This document shows, one piece after another, positions 25,201 to 34,649 of a stretch of DNA of 64,000 bases. Below the pieces are notes generated by a model. The model ran no database searches, was not told where the DNA came from, and worked only from the letters and a program-made list of their open reading frames with translations. Made by a program: the position numbers and the translations under genes. The stretch comes from Diadema setosum. Lineage: Eukaryota > Echinodermata > Echinoidea > Diadematoida > Diadematidae. Position 1 is the first letter of the stretch. Every line of letters begins with the position of its first letter. The stretch spans positions 45,320,333 to 45,384,332 of the forward strand of contig NC_092686.1 in NCBI RefSeq assembly GCF_964275005.1. The letters run 5' to 3'.

Positions 25201-26990
25201 GCTGGGAAAATTGTTATGCATTTTCTAATCCTTTCTCTAATCTCTTTCTCTTGTGTCACATTGTACACGTAGGTATCCCCAGTACCTGACATCACATCGG
25301 TGGAACGTGCATATTTCTGGTGATTCTCTTCTCTGTGGCCTCCAGGATAATCTGCATGACATAAACGAGGAGATCTACACTGTACAAGCTATCGTTTGCA
25401 CAGTTCTGTTTTGTTTTCCTGGATGCACCATTCAATCTCTGACAGATTTTATCAAGGAGAGCACTGCTGTTGCAAGAGAACAACTGATTAGTAGACTTTT
25501 TCAGTTCATTGAAAAACCTAGAGCAGTATGTCATCATGATAACCTAACTCAGAAAGGTGCTAATGTGATACATGTATGACACAATAGAAGAATGAAGTTG
25601 ATATAACATATTATTCTATATCAACTTTATTCTTCATTCATCTTTACGGTAACATTTTTAGTAAAGACGAAGGTACATTTATCCTTTGAAAAGCAAGGGT
25701 GTTGTAGTAAATGTGAAGTTCGATGAATACAGATAATCAATGTATGGAACTACATGTACAAATGTATGCAATAATCTATAATATGTTAAATCAGTGCATG
25801 TAAATTCCTTTGGAGTCTGTACAGATGGCAAAAGTATGAGGGATGAAACTTCAAATGTTGCCTGCCCTCATTAAATTAGATATTATCCTTCATGATATTC
25901 TTGATAAATGTTAGGGAACCAAGTACTTTGTATGAAGTAGTATCTGGATGTCCAGCCATTACTCAACAGGGGGCATGTCTTAATTGCCGCTGAAGGTATG
26001 AATTTAATTTGTACATCACCACTGACGCACTATAAGAGGTTTAGTGAGTATACATGTTTTGTTGTTGACATTTTGGTTGTGATATTTCAGAAAAGGTTTC
26101 AAAGATTTAAGAATTCTGTTTGATCAGGTAGGTACACAAGGTATGTCATCAAAAAGAATTGAATGGTCAAGAAGGGATAAGGAAGATGAAGATTCTGACA
26201 CAGCAGTTAGATAGATGATGATACAACATGCACTTCCACCAAATCGGCCGAAATTTGTACATGTTCACATGACTGAGCATGCTCTTATCAGATACCTATC
26301 AAGAATAATTGTGGACCCTGTGAAAGGTAAGATGAGCAGATTTTTATACCACCTGGGGGGGGGGGGGGTCATGTTGGCCAATACTCCACACCAGAGTGGT
26401 CGAGTGAATTGTTACTGGTAAGGGGGTTGAATATCATTCACTCACTCATTTATAACCATGAAGAGAGTGACACACAGATATTTTAAATGTGTATGATGCT
26501 GCTTGTACACATGTACTGCAGGGCTGCCAACTCTCATGCATTGAGCCTGAGACTCGCATATTTTGGTCCTTTCTCACCCTAAAACTTTATTTCATTTGCA
26601 TGCATTTCTATTGATCTCACACATTTTGACTCCTAAATTCTAGCATTGACCTATGGGAGTCTCACTCTCAACTAGTTTCCAGAGTTGGCAGCCCTGATGT
26701 ACTGATACATATGTATCCAGTTGACACGAGATGTTGGGATGATTAGTTTGCCTTTGGACATTTCAGATAAGATTGTACGGTACATGTGTATACACTGTAC
26801 AGCCAATGCTAAAGTTGGGGATGAAAGATTTCTTCACATAGATGTTTTGCAAGATGTTATAAGGGCCAGTTCTGATCTGTCTGCTTTGATTTCTAGTAAT
26901 ATTGATGTTTTGAAGTGTATTCAAAATGTTATATCTTTTTTGTTTCCAATAAGCATACTTCATATTATGTACATGTACGTACAGTTTTGA
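22276..26990 (+). CDS. Unrecognised multi-exon gene, interrupted by an in-frame TAG
   Basis: Candidate exons on the plus strand: 22276-22340 (MEVRQASAVS start, donor GTAAGT), 25273-25525 (after a pyrimidine-rich acceptor; LTSHRWNVHISGDSLLCGL), 25941-25995 (weak acceptor), 26096-26326 (donor GTAAGA) and 26767-26990 (acceptor ATTTCAG, stop at 26988). Phases agree at every junction. The model would give 275 residues, but TAG at 26212-26214 stops it at 163; the frame stays open on both sides of that codon. Exon 4 may instead start at 26091 after TTTCAG, which would need a different upstream phase. The first two exons and the 26326/26767 junction are the best supported. No domain is recognised. 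It lies inside the candidate 10.2-kb mobile segment, so it could be a transposon gene, a captured gene or a pseudogene. Confidence 0.4.
23357..23419. repeat. 63-bp near-perfect palindrome
   Basis: ACACAGCCCAGTCACTGTAC and GTACAGCGACTGGGCTGTGT flank the centre TACGTCGCGACGTA. One arm sequence recurs once at 31237-31256 as a single copy. Confidence 0.85.
23545..23590. repeat. TTC microsatellite
   Basis: About nine TTC triplets followed by TGTTTCTTCTG. Confidence 0.9.
23729..23931. mobile_element. TACTGTAAA foldback MITE
   Basis: Left end TACTGTAAAAATGGATATTT and right end ending TTCCACTTTTACAGTA are inverted copies. Both arms contain TTTTCGCG or CGCGAAAAT. About 200 bp and non-coding. Confidence 0.8.
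24100..24661 (-). pseudogene. Broken non-LTR retrotransposon reverse transcriptase C-terminus (CR1/L2-like)
   Basis: The minus-strand frame 24661-24233 includes FTYIRSVVEYAATAWDPHT and KIEMVQRRSACYVTGNF, the typical end of CR1/L2-type reverse transcriptases (family knowledge). The remainder, WPSLASRHLQSHLVMLYRIS and TSSTRGHDSRF, continues in another frame at 24401-24096, so there is a frameshift. There is no endonuclease or catalytic core. It is a dead 5'-truncated copy inside the large intron of the plus-strand candidate gene. Confidence 0.8.
25585..25645. repeat. Hairpin-forming inverted repeat
   Basis: AGAATGAAGTTGATATA and TATATCAACTTTATTCTT are separated by about a dozen AT-rich bases. 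The stem lies just after the stop of the 25253-25579 open frame. Confidence 0.6.
26519..26697. mobile_element. Short TIR element (CAGGGCTGCCAACTCT)
   Basis: CAGGGCTGCCAACTCT at the left and AGAGTTGGCAGCCCTG at the right are exact 16-bp inverted ends around about 145 bp. It sits in the intron between the 26326 and 26767 splice sites. Confidence 0.85.
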
Positions 26991-27156
26991 ATTGTTTAAA
27001 AGTTGATGCAGCTGCCAGTTTATGAGTTTGAAACATTGGCAGTGTGACCAATAGATACTTGCCTTCAAAGTACATGTACAATTGTAATTAAGGGCATGTA
27101 CATCTACACCTTCAAAACATTCTCTGCTGTTTGGACTGTTGATCAAGTTTATATTT

Positions 27157-28400
27157 TTATGCCTCCGCCACAAAGTGTCGTCGGAGGCATTATGTTTTCG
27201 GGTTGTCCGTCTGTCCGTCCTTTTGTCCGTCCATCCTTCCGTCTGTAATCAATTTTGTGGACATTGTATCTAAAAAACCGTTACAGGTATCAAATGAAAC
27301 TTTACATGTATATGTATGAGTGGGTGAAGTTGTGCCTATCAACTTTTGAGTGCACATACTCAAGGTCAAAGGTCAAAAGGTCAAGGTCAAATGCTGAACA
27401 TTTCACTATTTCCCCCTCTGCAATGCCTGGAGGTATTTTCTTGAAACTTGGTGTATACTGTACATAACTACCAAATGAAGATTCCCCAGGGAGGTTTTGA
27501 GTCACGAGGTCGAAGGTCAAGGGTCAAGTGAAAATGTTACTTAATTCTCCATAAATGTTTCAAGGTATCTTCATGGAACTTATGTAATGAATGACAGTGA
27601 TCATGTAGGGAATTAAGGGGTCATGAGTCAAAGGTTAAGGTCAACCCCAGAGACCCCAACCCCAAGCACCTTCTGATCTGGAGATTCTCCCGCCCGAAAC
27701 CCCTAGCAAACGGGAGACTCCAAGTTCATCAGTGCGAAGTTCCTAGGGTTCTAGATGCTCTCTGGTGCTATCCAAGGCTTGTTTTTTCAACATACGGTAG
27801 CAATAAGTAAGAAATCATTTCCAATGGGAGACACAGAGCCAGGGCGGGAGGAATTAGCTCTCAAGCGGGAGAACGGGAGATTTTGCAAAAGTGGGTTTTT
27901 CGGCAGGAGATCTCCCGTCGAAAACGGGAGAGTTGGAGTCTCTGCAACTCATTAAATTGTCATTGTTTCCCTCTTATCTACATATGCAATGCCTGCAGGA
28001 TTTTTTCTTGAAACTTAGTGTATGCATACACAAGTATTACCCAATACGTATTCTCTTGGAAGTTTCTTGTCAAAATGTCAAAGGCCAAACGGTTAAAGGT
28101 CAAGTGAAAGCGCTAAATTTCATTTCTTCTTTAAACTTATGAAAGGGTCAAAAGTTGGGTACAAATCTCCAAATACCTGCACTCTTATTAGACTTGATAG
28201 CCATTCAACCAAATAAACCTAGTTCAAGTAAAGTGAACATTCATTGCATTTGTGACTAACCTGTCATTCTTAATATTTTTGCCAGTAGTTATGTGAAACT
28301 GTCATCACACATTGTCAAGACATTGTGGTAAAGACCTATTTGGAGAACCATGCATTATGGTGGAGGCAAACCAGTCGCCATAGCGACATTTCTAGTTTGT
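27157..28400. mobile_element. GCCTCCGCCAC-type repeat element with nested insert
   Basis: Left end TTTATGCCTCCGCCACAAAG then GTCGTCGGAGGCATTATG; right end ATTATGGTGGAGGCAAACCA then GCCATAGCGACATTTCTAG. The interior has AAGGTCAAAGGTCAAAAGGT stretches. A separate repeat with CTCCCG inverted ends (GGAGATTCTCCCGCCCGAAA, CCCGTCGAAAACGGGAGAG) is nested at about 27675-27950. No protein coding is seen. Confidence 0.7.
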
Positions 28401-29097
28401 ACATGTTTCATTTTGTTTCCAATAAGTACACTTTATAATTATGTATACATGTACACCTTCAAATTGCTTTTGCAGCTGTGAGTTTATGTGACCCTCTATT
28501 CATGTGTGTGAAGCCTTGGTGATGTGAATACTAGTAGATACATGTTTGTGTACCTGCCTCCAGAGTACTCAGGGACATTTGTACACCCTCAAACGTTCAT
28601 GCAGTTTGGACTATTAATGAAGTTATCTCTGTATCATTTGAGTGAAACCTTGCCAAAAGTGTAGATGGCATGTAATTTACAGAGTACAATTGCCTCAAAA
28701 ACATTTGTGTTATTCTAGCTTTACTAGTATTTATTCACTTACAAAACATTCAAGCAATATTCACAACTCTTCCATGTTTGTACAACATGTACCAGTATAG
28801 TTTGTTTATTGCCAGTTTGAAAACTTGCCTGCAAATTATTTATACGGATCTGCTTGATACAATGTAGCTCTGCAATTGTTCAAACTACATGTACCTGGTA
28901 CATGTACATGCGTTTGCTTTTGTCTTTTTACTGAGCTTCACCAGAAGAATTATTTTTGAAATGTTCACTGTACATCACAGTCAAGACAGACTGTTCCTAC
29001 TCATGTTCCTACTCAAAAGACCGCTGACAGTTGTACCTTTCATAGGTCTCTTACATGTGACTTGGCCTGAGACTGATACCAATTCCACCACCACCAC

Positions 29098-29099
<2 letters not shown>

Positions 29100-29150
<51 letters not shown>

Positions 29151-29155
29151 CATAT
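29100..29155. repeat. Poly-A and TA microsatellite
   Basis: A run of more than 30 A bases followed by (TA)n. The open frames across it are low-complexity. Confidence 0.9.
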
Positions 29156-29635
29156 ATAAGTAAATGGATGAATAAATTAATAAATAAATAAAATAATCTA
29201 AACTGCACTTGACTATAATGCTAAAAAGTAGATAAAACTGTAGACTGCTTATGCAGCTCTTGCTTTTGGTAACGTACATATTTTTGTCTTGTGTGTGATA
29301 CATTGCCATGAAGAGTGATGGATACAGTACCTTGAAACTAAACTACAATGTAGTTCTTTCAACACCTACATGTAATAAATAAGTGGAGATGTATATACAT
29401 TTATAAAGGACAGAGAACTTGTCGATTGTGGTCCTTTCTCTGTTGTTATTAATGAATAAAGAAGGTATTTTACTAATTGATGAAAATGACATGTGCAATA
29501 ATGTATCGAAAGTTCTTTGCCTAGTTAGGTAGGCCTCCTAAAGTAATAGAGAGAATAGGCACAATGGCCTCCCATTGTAGTGAAGTCCTTTAGGATCAGC
29601 AGTTTTCTTTTGTTATATCAAAATGTTAGGTAACG

Positions 29636-29895
29636 GCTCGTTATTCCGTAGGTTCGTTATTCCGAAGGCTCTTTATTCCTGAGATTTGTTATTGCGAAGG
29701 TTCATTGTTTCAAATTTCATTTTCAGATTGACCAATCTTCGGGAATAACAAACCTTCAGAATAACGCTACACATTTTCGGATTAATGAACCTCTAGGTAC
29801 CAAGGTACTATATAGGGAATTTGCTCGTTTCGGAGTAACAACCCTTCGGAATAACGAACCTTCTAAACAGTGACCTTGGGAATAATGAACAGCAC
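29636..29895. mobile_element. Foldback MITE with CGTTATTCCGAAGG units
   Basis: GGTTCGTTATTCCGAAGG units on the left and GGAATAACGAACCTTC units on the right face each other. A small relative lies at 58940-58985. Confidence 0.7.
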
Positions 29896-30189
29896 TTGTT
29901 ATAACCGAGCAAATTAAAAAAAAAAAAGTGGATAATGTTGTAAGTGGAATTTTGATATAAAGTAACTGTGTTCACTTTGACGGGAGTGAAGGGTATAACT
30001 AGTGGTTATAGTATATTTGAGTGAATGCTTATGATGCTTTGAATTGAGAGAGAGTGATCTGAATGATTGATGGCAGAATGAAACTGAGAATCAGACAGCA
30101 CTTCCCATCAACGAAATCAGAAGGGTGGACAAAAGCAAACCAAATAAACATACTTGTACATTTTGTATTATGATTTACAAGAAAAGGGA

Positions 30190-30445
30190 AAACATGCAAT
30201 CGGAAAGAGTTCCTTATGTCCCCCCTCCCCCCACACCACCAATTTAAACAAAATAAACAAACCACCATTCCCCCTCACTAATAATAAATTAAATAAAGGT
30301 TATGGGAAGTCTTCCCATAAATAGCATAACCTTTATTTAGTCCATTACTGGTATTAGAAAAAAAAAAATAGCAATCTATCCATTTTGCGCAAACTAGTGG
30401 GGGGGGGGGGACATAAGGAACTCTTTCCATGTAATCGAAGAAAGA
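30190..30445. mobile_element. Foldback MITE
   Basis: GAAAGAGTTCCTTATGTCCC on the left and GGGACATAAGGAACTCTTTC on the right form inverted ends. The centre is a strong hairpin: AAATAAAGGTTATG, GGAAGTCTTCCC, then CATAACCTTTATTT with four extra bases in one arm. Confidence 0.85.
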
Positions 30446-32199
30446 GAGGGAGAGGGAGTGGGAGAGAGGCCCAGCAAGAGGCAGTAGACTATTAGTACCT
30501 AATATCTAATGACAGACACAAGTACAGTATATCACAGCTAGACGCTCATAACTGACCATGTCGAGTACATGTAGTACGTTGCCTGCATGGGGTCGCTCGT
30601 AACACACGAACAAAGGCATCGAGGACACACGTCAATTTCTATATGTGGGACAATACTGTATTTTCGCGATTTTGTGCCGAGAAAAAAAGGAATGACATCC
30701 CCATGATTTCGGCTGGCTGCTGACCCATCTACAAATCATCACATTACACTCTAGGTATCATCTTAAAGCTGAATAATTATTCTTTTACATGGTATAACTT
30801 TCGTTGGTGCCCTGCGATGAAAAAGAAGACTTTTAGGAGGATTTTAGAAGAATATCTGTACCCATTATTTCCGGAACATCGGCAATTAATTAGCCACGAA
30901 GTTGATAGTCTTTCATGTCGTTCTTGGAAAAATGAACAAGATTACATCCAAGTTTTAACCCTTACCTATCAAATAAAGAAAAATCATGTGAAAATGTAAT
31001 TCAGTGACCAAGATATGAGCATTTCAAAACGACTCTGCAATCGCGCTCTCCCATACCATGACCTGCGGGGTCAACTCGAGGTCACGCCTGCGAGGACTTG
31101 GATATTTTGCTCATTGGATATTTTCGGGCTTGCCGACTGACTGATCCCACCGATGTGGATGAACGTGTACGTGTCACAAACTGCACAGTTGGAGGTGTAG
31201 CCCACGGCGGTGTGTATGAGATACCTTCTTGGCTGTACACAGCCCAGTCGCTGTACGTGTATTCGCACAGCGTAGTACACACACTAGTGACAGCGTCTGG
31301 TCGGCCAGAGGCAGTTGAGTGCTACGGCTCAGCGCGACTTCGCGCGGTCACACAACAGACAGCGATTGCTTTATTACTGTAGCTATGCGTACAGTTGTAG
31401 CACCATCGTGTCTCACTCGCTCTCGATCGGGCGGAAAATCGGGAGGAAAGTTTGTGGATGGCACAAACACACCGCATGGTGGTGCTGTTGAAGTAACGGC
31501 CGATCGTACTTATTCGAAAGAAAAAACTGACCGCGAAACTGGCGAAACTAGATTTTGAAGCACTTCGGTGATCGGGTAATTTCAGTAATTTCAACCCTCA
31601 AAATCCATGTATATCAATGTCAGAATGCTATATAATACTCTACAATGTCTCGTTGAGAAAATCAATCGCGTTCGTGGCTTTTGGCGACAATTCAGGTGTC
31701 TAATCGACTACTGTACACGGGCTTTAAGCGTCGTGTTGTATAGCTGTCGAACTCGTGAGGTGTTTTAAGTGTCGGTCTCATGGGCTTTATTTGCCTAGTG
31801 TCGAACTCATGGGCTGTATGACTCGTGAGCTGTATGACTCATGGACCTGTTTTTAATGACAAACTCGTGGGCTGTATGACTCGTGTGGGTGTCGGTCTAG
31901 TGGGATGACCCCGATTATGTACTGTTGCTAGTTGTAGTATAATCGGTATGAAGTTGTTGCTGGTCACAGTTAACCATTAAGAGTGAAGTTCAAACCTGTG
32001 TATATTATAATGACTACAGTGTATTTGATAAAATGCTTTTAAAATGTTTTATAGGGCGCATGAAGATTTATGTGACAAAGTTAAGAAATCGGGGTAGAGA
32101 CTCTTCCCCTATTACGCACATAACCTTGTGATATACTCTTTTTCTCTCTCTCTTTCCCTCTATTTATTCTCTTCCTATTTTTATCCATCTCTCATCAGT

Positions 32200-33125
32200 T
32201 GTGTTATATAGGCTACCATTATGAAAATCTAAGACAACTGGAAAAATATTTTTCAAGACAAGTTGATAAGTTTGTGCTGAGCAGTTATCCTATGAAATTT
32301 ACACTGGAGAAGTGTTTTGTACTTTTGTTTGTTTATGCATAACATTCCTCCCCAATAAGATATATATTGTAACGTATTTCTGTGTTGTGAAAGAATTGTG
32401 CCTAAATGCTGTAATCATACAAGCACACTATCCCGAGCAAAACACGATGTAAAATCTGCCTGGGTTGCTTGCCAAAGTATATGGCTGAAGAGGCACTCCT
32501 TTTGTTTTAACTCGCACAGCAAATTCATGACAATCATGCCACTCACACAGTCATGTACTCAAATCACCACCACCAATACCCAAGTCATCTCAGAAGAGAC
32601 TTAATAAAGTAGGTCGCAAGACAAGTACATACCGTTCGCTGTTGACTTTATTCAGGCAAGGATCAGCAGTAAAACAAAGACAAAATTGTCCACTGGAGAT
32701 AAGTTTCTTCCACCAGGACCAAAACCAGACTCTCTCTACTTTCCCCATCTACTCGGACTTTATACTGACCGACGACACTTTTACCCCCTCTCTCTCTTTC
32801 TTTCTGTCACTCTCTCTCTCCCTCTCTCTCACTACCCAGCTTTTTACATAATCTTGAGCGTACACAGCCCTACACCAGGGAGGTGGTCCCTGCCTACCCC
32901 CAACATCATTGCCATGCACAAGGAGGATACCCCTCTCTCGTACCAGGGAGGTGAGCTCCCTGCTCGTACGCACACACACACACACTTATGCACACAAACA
33001 CTACTACCTCGTAGCTTGTGCTCAGGGAGCATACATGTACAACACAGTAGGTCTGTTCTCTGAGTGTTCCATTCCTCTGGAAGGGGTAACACTAGGCATG
33101 GTCATTGCTTTAGGTCAATTTTGTT

Positions 33126-33190
<65 letters not shown>

Positions 33191-33890
33191 CCCATCTCTC
33201 CCTGTCTTCCTATATTTCTCTCTCTGTCTCTCTCTTACTTCGTCTATCTCTCTAGATAATCTTTATGTTTCTCTCCTCTTTTTCAAATCACATGATATGC
33301 CTAGTAACCACACTTTCAACCGTATTCATTGATATCACCGTTATGATCAACTTAAAACAAGTATAAACCTTATAGTAATTTATGCTTTATTAGAATATGT
33401 CAGATATTAATGTCAGATTAATTGAGCCTTAATCAAACACTAAATGTACAGTATCATATTCACTTCCACGGTGAACCTTTCAACCAATGACTAACGACTG
33501 TTGTTGCGAAAGCAGGCATAGTACAGCAACAATAGCTCTACCAGTGACAGTTACTAAAGCACGCCAGTAGTACTCACCAAAGCTAGGAATTTCGATAACC
33601 CGATGAGCACAGATCAACAATCCAATCTTGCTCTTTGAAATGTTACAAGATGCAATCCTCTCGAGGTGTATATAAGACACAGGGATGATTTTGCTTTCCT
33701 ATCATTTAATTGCGATTAAGCACACTGACTACACTCCTCAATGCAGGACATATTATTCAGAATACTGCACATGTTCAGAAGGCATATCCCATAATGCTCT
33801 ACAAGAAAAATCCCAGCTTCCATCCACTGTATATCATTTGACGAGCGAGAAGTCATGGCGGCAAGAAATCATCGGGGAATACCCGTGAAC
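32200..33890 (-). promoter_or_regulatory. Orphan copy of the family promoter / first exon / intron 1 unit
   Basis: On the minus strand AATTCCTAGCTTTG is followed by GTGAGTACTACTGG, so the exon end is at 33578. This region aligns block by block with the first-exon units of paralog 1 (20.04-21.18 kb) and paralog 2 (40.52-41.50 kb), including TCACATGATATGCCTAGTAA in intron 1. GGGGAATACCC at 33874-33884 followed by GTGAA is the kappaB-like site, and CATGGCGGCA lies beside it. TTATATA at about 33668 on the minus strand could be a TATA box. No family coding exon follows before 21.7 kb, so this is either an alternative far promoter of paralog 1 or a remnant. Confidence 0.55.
33128..33185. repeat. 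(AT)n microsatellite
   Basis: An uninterrupted run of more than 25 AT dinucleotides in the orphan unit's intron-like sequence. Confidence 0.95.
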
Positions 33891-34113
33891 GTGTAGTCTT
33901 ATCTCTGATGTCAATGAAATTGTGTCGTTGTTAAGATGTTGTGAGCCAGGGACAGAATATTTTCTGCGATGATGCTACACAACATTATTCGGATGACTGC
34001 CTTTTTAGCATTTTATTGCTAAATCAGGATTGTAGACCCCTCTGCAGGGAATCAAATAATACTCTCCCACTTGTCTAGCCGTGCCAAAGTTATATCTTGT
34101 TGTGAGGTCGAAT

Positions 34114-34648
34114 CGATAATATGCGATGAATGTTGACTTATTTTGTATATACCAGAGGCCAAAATTGAGGGGTGAATGTCACTACATTCTAAGCTTTAGA
34201 AAATGAAATATAGAAAAAATCGATAATATGCGATGAATGTTGACTTATTTTGTATATACCAGTGGCCAAAATTGAGGGGTGAATGTCACTACATTCTAAG
34301 CTTTAGAAAATGAAATATAGAAAAAATCGATAATATGCGATGAATGTTGACTTATTTTGTATATACCAGTGGCCAAAATTGAGGGGTGAATGTCACTACA
34401 TTCTAAGCTTTAGAAAATGAAATATAGAAAAAATCGATAATATGCGATGAATGTTGACTTATTTTGTATATACCAGTGGCCAAAATTGAGGGGTGAATGT
34501 CACTACATTCTAAGCTTTAGAAAATGAAATATAGAAAAAATCGATAATATGCGATGAATGTTGACTTATTTTGTATATACCAGTGGCCAAAATTGAGGGG
34601 TGAATGTCACTACATTCTAAGCTTTAGAAAATGAAATGTAGATAATTG
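34114..34648. repeat. 107-bp tandem array, five copies
   Basis: Units start at 34114, 34221, 34328, 34435 and 34542 with CGATAATATGCGATGAATGT and are almost identical; the first has AGAGGCC where the others have AGTGGCC. A single diverged counterpart (GCGATGAATCTTGACT, GAGGGATGAAGGTCA) lies at about 41735-41830 in the homologous flank of paralog 2. Confidence 0.95.
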
Positions 34649-34649
34649 T

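Larger units (their letters stand above)
28400..31700. other. No supportable gene; CpG-rich patch near 30.9-31.6 kb
   Basis: Apart from listed repeats I see no exon chain. An open frame of 60 codons at 30817 (MKKKTFRRILEEYLYPLFPE) has ordinary composition but no partner exon I can find. The interval 31020-31560 is CpG-rich relative to its surroundings and shares the GCCCAGTCGCTGTAC arm with the palindrome at 23357, which suggests terminal sequence of the large element. Confidence 0.4.
21719..31913. mobile_element. Candidate 10.2-kb transposon with inverted CACGAGTCATACAGCCC arrays
   Basis: The left end (21719-21890) and right end (about 31700-31913) are inverted copies built of irregular CACGAGTCATACAGCCC units. 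They share CAGCTCACGAGTCATACAGC, CCCATGAGTTCGACACTA and GAGACCGACAC in the same order. The bases just outside are GATTATAT (21711-21718) and GATTATGT (31914-31921), an 8-bp duplication with one mismatch. No transposase is recognised inside. The alternative is two independent short elements in opposite orientation. Confidence 0.45.

Noticed and set aside
30817..30999. 60-codon frame starting MKKKTFRRIL
   Set aside because: Too short alone, no phase-matched neighbour seen, no domain; kept only as a note.
31098..31382. 94-codon frame in CpG-rich DNA
   Set aside because: CpG richness lengthens random frames on both strands here; overlapping frames of similar size exist on the other strand.
34114..34648. 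CRISPR-like regular repeats
   Set aside because: The whole 107-bp unit repeats with no unique spacers, in a eukaryotic context; it is a simple tandem array.
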